NCBI GenBank assembly: GCA_950097015.1
Contig: CATNEN010000038.1
Coordinates: 12,456,001-12,520,000 of the forward strand
Direction: 5' to 3'
DNA: 64,000 bases
From: Macrostomum hystrix
Taxonomy: Eukaryota; Platyhelminthes; Macrostomidae
The position numbers and the translations under genes are program-made. This document shows positions 45,501 to 48,770 of this stretch, one piece after another (position 1 is the first letter of the stretch; each line of letters begins with the position of its first letter). Below the pieces are notes generated by a model. It was given only the letters and a program-made list of their open reading frames with translations, was not told where the DNA came from and did not search any database.

Positions 45501-47491
45501 TTCCTTTTTCCTAACATGCATATTAAAAACAGTTTGCATTCTGTCCGTTCGAGCGATTAAAAGTATAAAGGCCCCTGAAGGAAGACCAGGGGTATTTCAA
45601 ATACCCACTGCCTACCTCATGATAGCGCCCAAACCGAATGACCGATTTTAGTGAAATGTCCACCAAATGGATTTAATTTTTCAGCCCTATCTGATAAACT
45701 AACTAACATAGCTCTGTATAAACCTCTATATGTCGAATCAATAGTGGCTCAATAATATACACATGTAATAGTTAACAGTCTAATCAATCAATAAAATCAA
45801 TCAATAAAACTAATCAATAAAATATCGTCGAGACAAATAGCCGACACTTATCCTGTGAAATATTTTGAGCAAAAAATTACGCCTACTCGTATACTGGTTG
45901 CTTTCGCCACCCAAGCAAGAATTGTTGAGTATTTCGAAGTTTCCGATGTTTCGTGATTCTGGAAGTCGCTTCGTCGAATAGAGCGGAAATTGTTAGCGAT
46001 TGGTTGCAAATTTTAGAAGATTTAGAGAAAAGAAAACTATGCGGGTATTTGAAATATACTCCCGTGGTCTTCTTACTGCTAATGTGAACTCTTTATTCGC
46101 ATGGAAGGCATATTACAGTTGGCATATTTTCACGCTTAATTTTTTTGCACGGTACATTTTTTCAGAAGTACTTTTTCTAGAAATTGTGGAATTCTAACTG
46201 CTCTAAAAATGAAGGACTTAAAAACTTGCCTTCACATTGACTCAGCTGCGGTGCTGAAACTGTGGACGCTGGCAGCGAGCCACCAGGTCCAGTCATGACG
46301 ATAGACCAGCCGTTGAATGAGCACGTCATGTTGGCTGAGTTGGCTGAAATCGCATCACCGCTGGCAACCATGCTAGAGAACCTGTAGCCTCTCATTGTGG
46401 GACACTGGTACACTATTTGAGCACCGTATGAGTACAGCTGGTTGTAAAGACCCTTGCTGACAGTTAGAACAGCCAGACTTGGGTGAATTTTTGGAGTCTG
46501 ACACGTGTGAGCTGAAAATAGTTTTACTGTATGGTGCGAATTCCAGCAGCTTACTACTCAATTGTCAACGGTTTGCAAGACTTCATGACTGCTTGCGTTT
46601 AGAAAAAAAATCGCTCATCTAGACAGACTAAAGCAGCTGTGCTTGGGTCAGCTTTATCTCACGCGCAAGTTTGTAAATCAATGACTGGCTGGGAAGGTTC
46701 CGTGGAGCGGAACTTAATAGCACAGTAAGCAGTAGAATAGGTGCGCTTTAAGAGCTGAGCAACTTTTTGTCGCTTTTGACTTCCGAAGAGTCGGTAGAGA
46801 AGCTTAAGTCCCTTCTCTAGCTAATAGGCTTACCAACTTCAGCATTAATTATTCTGTCTCTTCTATGGAGAATATTTTTATGTATTTTTTGCAGGATTTT
46901 TAACATCTAATATTGATCCAAAAATATCTCCAGATGAAATTTCTGATAGAATTAGTCAAAATGCTCACGGAGGCAGTCAGGCAGTACAGGAGCTGAGTCG
47001 CCCAGAAACACGTCTTGAAACCACATTTGAGGCCGAGTGTCATTGGCGATGAAGTACTTCTGAGTCCAGGTGCCACGCAGGCAGTCGAGCTGCATCCAGT
47101 TGGGCTTGTTGGTGGTGTTGAAGAATGACCCAACACCGGCACTGCAGGTAATTTTTACCTGACTGCCGTTGGAGTTTAGGGATCCACCAGTACTGGGCGT
47201 GGATGTCAGGTATTGCAACGGGTCAGCGCTGAAGTTGGCACATGACGCTGTTGGAAGTTGGGAAATTATTGAATTGAATTAATTGGTGCCAATTTAAAAC
47301 AATGCAAAGGCTTTATTTAAAAGTTTCTTTTCCAGGTGCGCGGAATACACTCGTACATTTGCTGACAAAATATTCTTACCACCATCGGCCATTGCAGGCA
47401 GAACCAAAAGGTTCGAAAGCAGCAGGAGCAGCAGAAGCAGCAGCAACAGCGAGGTCTGGCTGATAAGCATTTTGCAGCCAACTGTTTTCAT
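9306..47491 (-). CDS. Gene Y: giant modular extracellular protein (about 48 exons)
   Basis: One gene model from a signal peptide at 47491 down to at least 9306. Order: signal peptide; six long sushi-type modules (42.3-47.2 kb); two WSC modules; a C-type lectin split by a retrotransposon; further WSC, two-cysteine, C-type lectin and discoidin-like modules (20.8-33.3 kb); then a four-cysteine module and A-B-C sushi-type exons down to 9306. Nearly every intron is phase 1, and I found in-frame GT-AG joins throughout, with one GC donor. Exceptions to phase 1 occur only inside modules (42.3-42.8 kb, 31.3-31.7 kb, 24.6-25.5 kb). A secreted or cell-surface, glycan-binding, adhesive or recognition role is inferred from domains. 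No transmembrane segment is visible in the exons found, and the 3' end is unresolved. The model assumes a single transcript; two or more genes cannot be excluded. Confidence 0.6.
10108..10230 (+). mobile_element. SINE family S2, head fragment
   Basis: Contains a tRNA-like start (GCGTGGCAGAGCGGTCTAA), then TGAGCTCGTTTCCGC and GAGAGAAGGCTTTCC, matching the 5' part of the S2 repeat. The rest of the unit is absent. Confidence 0.6.
10349..10921 (-). CDS. Gene Y exons C and A (10706-10921, 10349-10603)
   Basis: Exon 10706-10921 (216 nt) is a C module: CVHSIEELSNIPNISL, TVRCQN, SICQFDSQWSNFSQW, RRGCGG. Exon 10349-10603 (255 nt) is an A module: RTCDAIPVVERQF, RLSCPSGLRFPVGAP, VCQQDRTWTSYQLCQR. Both are phase 1-1 with four cysteines and a tryptophan between cysteines 3 and 4, which is the sushi/CCP pattern. 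They correspond in order and sequence to 54136-54342 and 53752-54018 of gene X. Confidence 0.8.
11470..11640 (+). mobile_element. Diverged 3' fragment of the LINE family at 33.4-39.2 kb
   Basis: The stretch with TGGGCGACCCTCGCCTCCCC, CAACAAGAAGAACAACGG and GGAAAACAATGCCGCGAGAC matches in order the 3' part of the LINE at about 39010-39190 (TGGGCGATCCTCGCCTCCCC and GGAAGACAACGCTGCAGGAC). It looks 5'-truncated and old, and lies in a gene Y intron. Confidence 0.65.
11813..13478 (-). CDS. Gene Y triad C-A-B (13194-13478, 12761-13021, 11813-12034)
   Basis: Exon 13194-13478 (285 nt) is a C module with an extended N-terminal part (SELCPKLLNNRLELP, LSCANATLQELTAAP, VTCQANGSWSEEW, SSGCA). Exon 12761-13021 (261 nt) is an A module (KHCLAFVAANQWEEY, LKCPDTHNHPLNSP, ICQENKTWSSFDYC). 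Exon 11813-12034 (222 nt) is a B module (GLACPPPPSP, LFDSVFYEALGGSFF, WWFSTCLLNESS). The B exon is strikingly close to 54433-54654 of gene X. Confidence 0.8.
12507..12712. repeat. 10-bp minisatellite (CCTTGGTATC)n
   Basis: About 20 tandem copies of CCTTGGTATC, mostly perfect on the left and degenerating on the right (CCTTAGTATC, CCTTGTTATC). It lies in the intron below the A exon at 12761. Confidence 0.95.
13556..13672. repeat. 14-bp minisatellite (GATCTGGGATCTAG)n
   Basis: Seven or so imperfect copies of GATCTGGGATCTAG, itself made of two related 7-mers, in an intron of gene Y. Confidence 0.9.
13850..15014 (-). CDS. Gene Y B-C-A-B exons (14796-15014, 14490-14717, 14142-14399, 13850-14068)
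   Basis: In reading order: B at 14796-15014 (GFNCSGPPSV, LYDSVIYQANPGYKF, WFSTCLLSG); C at 14490-14717 (IRCNISYSDLNSLPTL, VACRNSSTQEFIEMP, STCTAQGFWTNQSAW, SGCQ); A at 14142-14399 (RLCQPLPLPRTT, LGCPVGHHLPASSP, VCHLNKTWTSFQLCER); B at 13850-14068 (GLRCPPLQVQANMSV, LYDAVKFKADRGFYF, FFVSSCALNSTD). The lengths 219, 228, 258 and 219 are typical of these exon classes and all junctions are phase 1. This block parallels 55879-57086 in gene X. Confidence 0.85.
15043..15580. mobile_element. MITE/foldback-like element, copy 1
   Basis: Ends in inverted copies of CAGTAGAAAGACC (left at 15043, inverted right end at about 15569-15580). Inside each end is a palindromic box of the form GGGTATTTCAAATACCC (right box near 15521-15538). 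It shares interior strings (GACGGCTTTGAAAG, TTAGTTCATCGT) with copy 2 at 31.4 kb. Confidence 0.7.
15672..16877 (-). CDS. Gene Y A-B-A' exons (16641-16877, 16068-16286, 15672-15917)
   Basis: A at 16641-16877 (237 nt: KTCPPPDVTALPY, IGCPDGFYLTAGAP, ICQTNKTWTHFDNC). B at 16068-16286 (219 nt: ASCTEPQSVEKASI, LYDTVYYATNAGFQF, WHFASCLWNAS). The exon at 15672-15917 (246 nt: SNCAAPEMPLAIY, VECATGHRNSDG, FIECRTSLNWSPVPNC) occupies the C slot but is closer to a standard sushi domain. This breaks the otherwise regular A-B-C order. Confidence 0.8.
16337..16408 (-). mobile_element. SINE S1, tRNA-like head only
   Basis: Minus-strand tRNA-like head with a degenerate B box (GGGGTTCCATTCCCGACTC) and an A-box-like GTAGCCTGTTGGTTAGAGC. 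The SINE body is absent. Confidence 0.65.
16878..17870. other. Long gene Y intron, no other feature seen
   Basis: AT-rich sequence between the A exon at 16641 and the C exon at 17871. No exon, repeat or RNA signature was recognised. Confidence 0.45.
17871..19723 (-). CDS. Gene Y four-cysteine module plus A-B-C triad
   Basis: Reading order: 19499-19723 (225 nt), a four-cysteine sushi-like module (LACFSSPLVQNAS, LADCSYGFEFLP, YVCDQSGNFAYT, SDACSG); A at 19121-19381 (261 nt: KRCPVLQNQTS, MRCTHGYLPSGD, TCQVKKSWTNANVTC); B at 18589-18831 (243 nt: VVCPELQNITNARI, VFTAALGYEF, RPMCEATGNWSF); C at 17871-18098 (228 nt: IFCHLRIANLSSLPN, IVCDNSTTNEFAKAP, TFCDADRRWSNQSLW, LGCS). These are the first triad-type modules after the lectin/WSC region. 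All junctions are phase 1. Confidence 0.82.
18140..18478 (-). mobile_element. SINE family S2, near full length
   Basis: Reverse-oriented S2 copy. On the minus strand it runs from a head (GGTGAGTGGCAGAGTATTTA), through CACCAAGGTCCATGAGCTCG, GGGGCGCAGCCGCGGAGAGA, GACGATGAGAAAGTC and TGTGCGTGTGTGCTCAGGAG, to the end near CACCGAACGACGTGCC. It lies in the intron between the B and C exons above. Confidence 0.8.
19982..20784. other. Gene Y intron sequence, nothing recognised
   Basis: AT-rich non-coding sequence between the exons at 19723 and 20785. No RNA, repeat or exon signal could be supported. Confidence 0.4.
20785..20916 (-). CDS. Gene Y exon: second half of a WSC domain
   Basis: A 132-nt phase 1-1 exon encoding SCFCAVDYTTYGRALSDG, LCSTKCNTSNRPQCQEY. 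The C-x-C and C-x3-C pattern is the C-terminal half of a WSC (carbohydrate-binding) domain. It would join cleanly to the half at 24082-24249, but lectin exons lie between them. The donor is GTGAGC. Confidence 0.65.
20958..21006. repeat. TA-rich short tandem repeat
   Basis: Repeats of TACTATACTATATTAT flank the left end of the inverted-repeat transposon. Confidence 0.7.
21008..21833 (-). mobile_element. Non-autonomous IS630/Tc1-type DNA transposon
   Basis: An 826-bp element bounded by about 106-bp inverted repeats (21008-21114 and 21727-21833) that begin TATTGCTTTTGTCGCGC, with TA at the ends as expected for TA target duplication. Between them, on the minus strand, about 150 codons are open and read as the C-terminal part of a DDE transposase: NWIVFMDGSNIHR (second acidic residue) and ILPPYSQFLNPTEF (third acidic residue, E after NPT). 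The N-terminal region, including the first catalytic aspartate, is absent. This is therefore an internally deleted copy needing a transposase from elsewhere. Confidence 0.85.
21867..22985 (-). CDS. Gene Y C-type lectin-like domain, four exons
   Basis: Exons 22761-22985, 22542-22592, 21981-22127 and a 48-nt exon 21867-21914, all phase 1-1. The peptide has EIGGCLTIHKNINFK, AAAALCQEIGGSVLVHND, STVEIWF, HGPWVYLLNS and KEYPMICYK, resembling a C-type lectin fold with terminal cysteines. The calcium-site motifs (EPN/QPD and WND) are not evident, so sugar binding is uncertain. The 48-nt exon encodes SNVSAFNIITPLINNG and has good splice sites. Confidence 0.6.
22253..22485 (-). mobile_element. SINE S1 copy, diverged
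   Basis: Shares the body strings GCAGCTATTGCGCGGTGCATC, GACTGTTCAGTGCATAGAC and AGCTGGGTGAACTGAAGC with other S1 copies. The tRNA-like head near 22440-22485 is degenerate. Confidence 0.7.
23211..23434. repeat. Interspersed repeat R3, copy 1
   Basis: Matches 39646-39896 in order: GACCACCAAAGTAGGAGATG, GGCGCAGTGCTTATTCGTAT, GAATATCTCGACGATCTTG and GTTTGCTTTGCGCTAATCCG. A tRNA-like B box (GGTTCGATTCGC) lies about 55 bp further right, so this may be part of another SINE. Confidence 0.6.
24082..24249 (-). CDS. Gene Y exon: first half of a WSC domain
   Basis: A 168-nt phase 1-1 exon encoding DSYLGCYYLQSDPRSTD and SSCVDACRSWGLPYAMLQ, the typical start of WSC (YxGC ... C-x3-C ... YA). The donor is GTTAGT. 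The second half (the CxC part) does not follow in the next exon; the best candidate lies at 20785-20916. Confidence 0.7.
24300..24535 (+). mobile_element. SINE family S2 copy
   Basis: Contains CATTCATTTAAGACGCAGCC, GCAATTTACGC, GCAACGGCAAAGTCAGGGC, GTGTGTGCAGAAGTCAGC and GGGCTGCGGGTCTACTGTTA in S2 order, diverged and without a head. Confidence 0.65.
24595..25393 (-). CDS. Gene Y discoidin (F5/8 C)-like domain, three exons
   Basis: Exons 25305-25393 (phase 2 in, 1 out), 24990-25075 (1 in, 0 out) and 24595-24766 (0 in, 1 out). The peptide reads LRLRFSQPTIVSGYIMQG, then FKTFKYSFS, AFFTPKTVMFQRPLVTDSLQ and LEPLAQPYSQFNG. The V-x-G-x-x-x-Q-G turn followed by F-x-x-P near a beta-rich stretch suggests a discoidin-type fold. 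The usual terminal cysteines are missing, so this is tentative. The non-phase-1 introns lie inside the domain, as expected. Confidence 0.5.
25481..25610 (-). CDS. Gene Y exon: small two-cysteine module
   Basis: Encodes SSCGELQGMFFMSNAS and ELYDALCFSE. It matches the small module found at 27661-27783 and 29422-29535 and at the end of 40776-41186. The pattern C-x-x-(I/L)...G...S...(Y)...(C)-x-M/F recalls the start of fibrinogen-related domains, which is a weak analogy. Phase 1 in, phase 2 out. Confidence 0.55.
25726..25998 (-). CDS. Gene Y exon: WSC domain
   Basis: A 273-nt phase 1-1 exon. It encodes QQCLQLCRSSGYQYAGLLPG, QCSCSA, CCSQQCTKVKFSNCG, the complete C-x3-C, YAG, C-x-C, C-x3-C, CG series of WSC. 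Confidence 0.8.
26060..26375. repeat. GC-rich block with a duplicated ~95-bp unit
   Basis: GGGGCGCAGGGTAAATAAAA with TCTACTGTTAGTAGGCTGTG and TTTTTTGAGCGC occurs twice (about 26197-26275 and 26292-26373), after a G/C-rich stretch around 26080-26200 (GCCGGCGGGGGGGGCGC). It lies in a long gene Y intron. Confidence 0.8.
26388..26560. repeat. 20-bp minisatellite (AGCAGCTCCGCTCCTGCCCC)n
   Basis: About eight and a half near-perfect copies. Because 20 is not a multiple of three, the long open frames across it are a repeat artefact. Confidence 0.95.
26590..26846. repeat. ~106-bp tandem repeat, GC-rich
   Basis: The cassette GCGTATAGCGGGGCGCATAG, AAAATTAACCCGGTGCCCAG, GGGGGCGTATAGAAAATCAA is repeated about 2.4 times, with related strings also at 26070-26100 in inverted sense. 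Confidence 0.85.
26885..26960 (-). mobile_element. SINE S1 body fragment
   Basis: AGGCTGTGTACAGCTATTCA followed by GTCCGTGGACTGGGG matches the S1 body; no head is present. Confidence 0.5.
27158..27571 (-). CDS. Gene Y exon: C-type lectin domain
   Basis: A 414-nt phase 1-1 exon encoding an N-terminal CSDGWYGFRDACYRTF, ASRTCASSNSFLVTFPS and a final IGFAPVCVKS. This is the C-x-x-G-W/F...CY...A...C...C arrangement of a C-type lectin domain in one exon. Calcium-site motifs are not obvious. The donor is assigned to CAG/GTTGGC because it keeps phase 1. Confidence 0.75.
27661..27783 (-). CDS. Gene Y exon: small two-cysteine module
   Basis: A 123-nt phase 1-1 exon encoding PPAENCSVLYANDIHLQSQY and FFMECGFTG. 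It precedes a C-type lectin exon, as do its relatives. Confidence 0.7.
27836..28040 (-). mobile_element. SINE family S2, diverged partial copy
   Basis: GCAGCCACTAAGCAGCC, TTGCCATTTCCCTGACCC, CACACACGCGGATACG and TTCATTGTCAGACAG follow the reverse S2 order with heavy divergence. Confidence 0.5.
28177..29339 (-). CDS. Gene Y C-type lectin plus WSC, two exons
   Basis: Exon 29160-29339 gives the first half of a C-type lectin domain (NGSCYSFHNQVALFGTAKEI, CAQSGGMLASFATAEHRQF). Exon 28177-28758 completes it (TNTSYWWLGFTDPKEL, ASYVCMTTDRDPGCLKI) and runs straight into a WSC domain (SLSMCRYLCFSAGLAYSAVL, QQNCSCLSS, RSCNASCPGNPDQFCGRPEQ). Phase 1 at each outer border and at the internal intron. The lectin-then-WSC fusion in one exon fixes the order of these modules in the protein. 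Confidence 0.82.
28800..29052 (-). mobile_element. SINE family S2 copy
   Basis: Reverse copy with GGCACATCATTTGGTGACAC, CAGCCAGCGAGGAGGCAATT, CTGACTTTCTCATCGTCAGG and CAAGGGCGTCAATTGCATG. It sits in the intron between the two lectin exons. Confidence 0.8.
29422..29535 (-). CDS. Gene Y exon: small two-cysteine module
   Basis: A 114-nt exon encoding FGSSCMDIFKKGFYLSGYYL and MHYCFMA, placed just before a lectin domain. The donor is GTCCGT, which is weak but keeps phase 1. Confidence 0.65.
29598..29848 (+). mobile_element. SINE family S2 copy
   Basis: Forward copy: GAGGCCACATTCACTTGAGG, AAGGGCCAACCCCTACGGCA, AAGCAGTCAGGGCAGG, GGGCAGAATGGCCTCCTCAC and CTGGGGGTCCACTGTCACC, ending near AATGTGCCATTG. 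Confidence 0.8.
29916..30215 (-). CDS. Gene Y exon: WSC domain
   Basis: A 300-nt phase 1-1 exon with LLGCFKLYYSLL, LRQCLATCLARGLELAAL, SFCYCLSQ and NCSMTCSGNRYQTCG, a complete WSC cysteine series. Confidence 0.82.
30326..31305 (-). CDS. Gene Y exon: beta-rich segment plus C-type lectin domain
   Basis: A 980-nt exon (phase 2 in, phase 1 out). The first 130 or so residues (LFRSVAQTDLCNG, YGFSGDTGVYSMAVWTK, LWFLNYSCAEANIL) are of unknown fold. Then comes a C-type lectin domain: SCEPGWLQLNSTCYLLA, DEARMFCNHFNATLAV, GWGFWVGLAD, CDQRLAGAFCEK. W-G-F-W-V-G-L matches the lectin core. Confidence 0.8.
31384..31698. mobile_element. MITE/foldback-like element, copy 2
   Basis: About 315 bp. The left end has GAAAGACCAGG then GCATTTAAAATACCC. 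The right end has GATATTTGAAATAGCTC then TGGTCTTTCTACTG. The interior shares GACGGCTTTGAAAGCTAGTT with copy 1. Confidence 0.7.
31742..32633 (-). CDS. Gene Y exon: WSC domain plus long unknown segment
   Basis: An 892-nt exon (phase 1 in, phase 2 out, donor GTAAGA). It begins with WSC (NHYKGCHKYKSN, LQECLRSCTHRLADSAII, DSCTCLSD, NNCMIACGAGSFQYCAG). About 190 residues of unknown fold follow, rich in W, N and Y (FENWITLTICEKC, LLPWQPLNLLNRPNLY, AWLWLNAQ). The phase-2 join into 31305 is confirmed by continuous frame. Confidence 0.78.
32770..32895 (+). mobile_element. SINE S2 3' fragment
   Basis: GAATGGGCAGAATCGTCTCC, CACTAGACAAAGCGTCATTA and ACAGACCTCAACTG resemble the S2 3' end. Confidence 0.45.
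32971..33258 (-). CDS. Gene Y exon: second half of a C-type lectin domain
   Basis: A 288-nt phase 1-1 exon: YINIGIQSWLGMIPHLLDGS, KCFYFGLQTN and KFFCVKR give the lectin core and last cysteines. Its first half is at 40013-40198; the intervening intron holds the LINE. Confidence 0.8.
33942..35355 (+). pseudogene. LINE ORF1 remnant
   Basis: Starts MASSAHSYKENETGNPP, continues through a basic stretch (NQRRNERRRRQRER), then shifts frame at about 34440-34560 and again at about 34720. The C-terminal part (AQAPPAKKQRQTVDPH) is basic and proline-rich. A gag-like nucleic-acid-binding role is usual for such ORFs, but I see no clear CCHC knuckle. Confidence 0.7.
35453..36282 (+). pseudogene. LINE APE-type endonuclease, broken
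   Basis: ICCLQINLQHSVAASANLM and LILVQEPWTSKGKPQNVPSG are the N-terminal motifs of an APE endonuclease (the QEPW glutamate). MVAGDINAHHTHWGS is the D-x-N-x-H-x-x-W motif. The frame changes between them near 35660. Confidence 0.8.
36282..38111 (+). pseudogene. LINE reverse transcriptase, broken
   Basis: Fingers and palm motifs: KAPGPDGIVPAFL, WTEAKVIFIPKPGHPDLQ, FRPISLTTFL, DNQHAFRAGRST, then a frameshift at about 37110, then GSPQGGVLSPILWNIVID and the catalytic VGYADDVTAVASG (YADD, near 37440). A second shift at about 37540 leads into KTKCLG-like thumb residues (KQTKCLGITLDHRLNW). Confidence 0.88.
38205..39250 (+). pseudogene. LINE RNase H and C-terminal zinc motif, broken
   Basis: The strand reads CYTDGSLKDGLAGFGV, QNEILAISSCAAQLNARN and IIIHSDSQAALKAL, the D, E and D catalytic positions of RNase H, across frame changes. 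Further on, LCPFCEYDNEDAEHFVCHC is the C-x2-C-x8-H-x3-C type motif common at the end of such ORF2 proteins. Confidence 0.8.
39216..39300 (-). mobile_element. SINE S1 fragment abutting the LINE 3' end
   Basis: TAGCTGGGTGAGCTTAAGC and TCAAAGACACAAATT match the S1 body seen at 8956-9012. Confidence 0.5.
39646..39896. repeat. Interspersed repeat R3, copy 2
   Basis: GACCACCGAAGACTGAGATG, GGCGCAGTGCTAATTCGTGT, GAATATTCCGATGATCTGAA and GTTGCTCCGTTCAG match copy 1 at 23211-23434 in order. Confidence 0.6.
40013..40198 (-). CDS. Gene Y exon: first half of a C-type lectin domain
   Basis: A 186-nt phase 1-1 exon: PCNPGWFGYRGSCYKPR, DSARFCASQNSVLWSPSAD and DLVVMEATFFK. The C-x-x-G-W-x-G-Y-x-G-x-C-Y start is diagnostic. 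It continues in 32971-33258. Confidence 0.8.
40292..40690. repeat. 16-bp minisatellite (ATTCTATCCTCACGTC)n
   Basis: About 24 copies, nearly perfect in the middle and decaying at both edges. It lies in the intron between the WSC exon at 40776 and the lectin exon at 40013. Confidence 0.95.
40776..41186 (-). CDS. Gene Y exon: WSC domain plus two-cysteine module
   Basis: A 411-nt phase 1-1 exon. WSC: DGCYRIGLIPN, AACLAFCKTQPGSQYAAV, LTCTCLND, ACDIQCLASNETCGG. It is followed directly by the small module (NSCKEYFTGADIYES, TKAFCSMI). This shows the small module belongs between WSC and lectin. Confidence 0.82.
41360..41672 (+). mobile_element. SINE family S2, near full length
   Basis: Head GCGTTTGCCTCTCGCACCAA, then TGTCCCTGAGCTCGTTTCCG, GGCTTGAGGGCCAGCC, GATGAGAAAGTAAGGGCAGA, GAAATGGGCAGAATTGCC and GGGTCCAGTGTCACCAAATG. 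Confidence 0.85.
41825..42190 (-). CDS. Gene Y exon: WSC domain
   Basis: A 366-nt phase 1-1 exon: YYRGCFTWPE, VSECRHTCYQLKYLLAVV, SSCHCLTPN, YCLELCNQTEYCGG, PSGYFSVYD. A complete WSC domain. Confidence 0.85.
42280..42831 (-). CDS. Gene Y sushi-type module split over two exons
   Basis: Exon 42639-42831 (phase 1 in, 2 out, GTAAGT) encodes RICWLGYASPGPQ, YRCLSGYKGRRF and DNVCQVS. Exon 42280-42347 (phase 2 in, 1 out) supplies VSKVWSRNSEF and the last cysteine (LNTCR). The two exons are needed to complete four cysteines plus tryptophan. Confidence 0.75.
42947..43240 (-). CDS. Gene Y exon: sushi-type module
   Basis: A 294-nt phase 1-1 exon: VTCAQEPQLGNPTHVY, LITCANQSLEFYRRY, KLVCTPFATWSVIY, LPTCVS. 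Four cysteines with W after cysteine 3. Confidence 0.75.
43821..44102 (-). CDS. Gene Y exon: long sushi-type module, Q class
   Basis: A 282-nt phase 1-1 exon: FMCNIPDVDPSLAL, YQCPSLRGYKFLGS, LTCGFTGWTVRMW, VLVPCEG. The same class as 46230-46511. Confidence 0.8.
44389..44667 (-). CDS. Gene Y exon: long sushi-type module, P class
   Basis: A 279-nt phase 1-1 exon: APCPNFTVDAQKYL, VTCRAGIGSFFLNSN, LDCVAGVWTQTFF, LPSCI. The same class and length as 46969-47247, so P and Q form a duplicated pair. Confidence 0.82.
45580..46079. mobile_element. MITE/foldback-like element, copy 3
   Basis: About 500 bp. The left end is GAAGACCAGGGGTATTTCAA then ATACCCACTGCC. The right end is GCGGGTATTTGAAATATACT then CCCGTGGTCTTCTTACTG. 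Inverted ends and internal palindromes are as in copies 1 and 2. Confidence 0.7.
46230..46511 (-). CDS. Gene Y exon: long sushi-type module, Q class, GC donor
   Basis: A 282-nt exon: HTCQTPKIHPSLAV, YQCPTMRGYRFSS, MTCSFNGWSIVM, LSQCEG. The 5' splice site is AAG/GCAAGT, the standard form of a GC-AG intron; no GT site keeps the phase. Confidence 0.8.
46969..47247 (-). CDS. Gene Y exon: long sushi-type module, P class
   Basis: A 279-nt phase 1-1 exon: ASCANFSADPLQYL, ITCSAGVGSFFNTTN, LDCLRGTWTQKYF, LPDCL. The first module after the signal peptide. Confidence 0.82.
47380..47491 (-). CDS. Gene Y exon 1: signal peptide
   Basis: A 112-nt exon starting MKTVGCKMLISQ, then an eleven-leucine run, then LVLPAMADG; cleavage is likely after the MA/D region. 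The donor is GTAAGA in phase 1. About 20 nt before the ATG there is CTACAG, which might be a splice or trans-splice acceptor. Confidence 0.8.
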
Positions 47492-48770
47492 AACTCGCCT
47501 AACTTATACTGTAGATTTCTTATGCAAGATCCGTTTGAAATATTTTATAGAGCATCCGAGTTATCAAACTCGAAACTTTTTTTAATTCCCCTGAAAAGCT
47601 CCCTGTCTTATGCAGGATAATTCTAGTCTCTGTTTCGAAACTAACTCCATTGGCCATGCTGCTTGAACCAATGAGGATTGAACATTTTGAGGCTTCTCTC
47701 TCATCTCCGTCATTCCATCCACGAGTATTGCTCTTGTCTGTATAGGAGAAACAGTAGGCCATGTTGCTATGATAAACAAAACAATGATTATTCGTGTAAA
47801 AAAACTTAAAAAACCCACGCCCTTCCCGATGTTAGGCATCGCTTATTCTATGGAATATTTATATTCTCAAAAAACTAGAACACATGTCGCATGGTCTGTT
47901 AAGCGCTCAGGTGGACTAGTGACACACAGACTAGTAGACTAGTGACTGAGACACACATCGACTTGTTCGGACTGGTTTAGCATTCACGGGATCAGCTTCT
48001 GGAATTGACATTTTTTAAGCAGGCGTCATCAAACCCTTAATACAATTGAGGTTCTGCTTTGGAAATAATATCAGTGAAATCGCAGCCATTGCTGATCGGA
48101 TGCTTAGTCCGGAAGCCATCAGCAAATAAATCATAGGGGCATACCCTTCAAATTTGCTTTCTTTCTCATAGCCAACTCATAGCCAACTTTGCGATATTAA
48201 GGAAAAAAAACGCCCTTTACACAATAAGACTAATGTGAAAAATTGGTCTTTCAAAGATAAATGGTTAGATTTTTTAGATGTCTTAATCACACAGAACGTC
48301 AGCCAACATCACTGAAAGATAATATTTTTCATCGAAATCAGCTATTAGGAGTGACAGCAAGCTAGAATTTCTTTCAAGATAGAACCAAACACCATAACGA
48401 CGAGAGGGCAAGTATTTGAGCAGAGACAATCGCGATGGAAAACTTTTTTAGTCACAAAACGAATCCACAGCTCAAGAGTTCTTAAAGCCTAAGAGCTTTC
48501 AAAGCGTTTTTGTTCCACTGTGTGCGCGTTCGTGTGTGTTCCACTGTCGCATTCCTGTTGGCTGATTTTAACGATGTTACCTGCCCCGTGCTACCTTACA
48601 AAGGGCGTTTTGATTTCAAAGCTGAACATTTTAGAGAGTTTGATGTGGAGTGTACTTCGGAATCGAGTGGGGTTGTGAGCCAGCCTAATTTTTCCAATTT
48701 TTAGCAAGTCAATAATCGCGACCCACATAGCAGCTGGCCGCAGAACACCATCATTAATCTTAGGGCCAGA
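47492..48770. other. Upstream region of gene Y, nothing recognised
   Basis: Should contain the gene Y promoter. I see no clear TATA box at a sensible distance and no coding exon. Confidence 0.4.
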
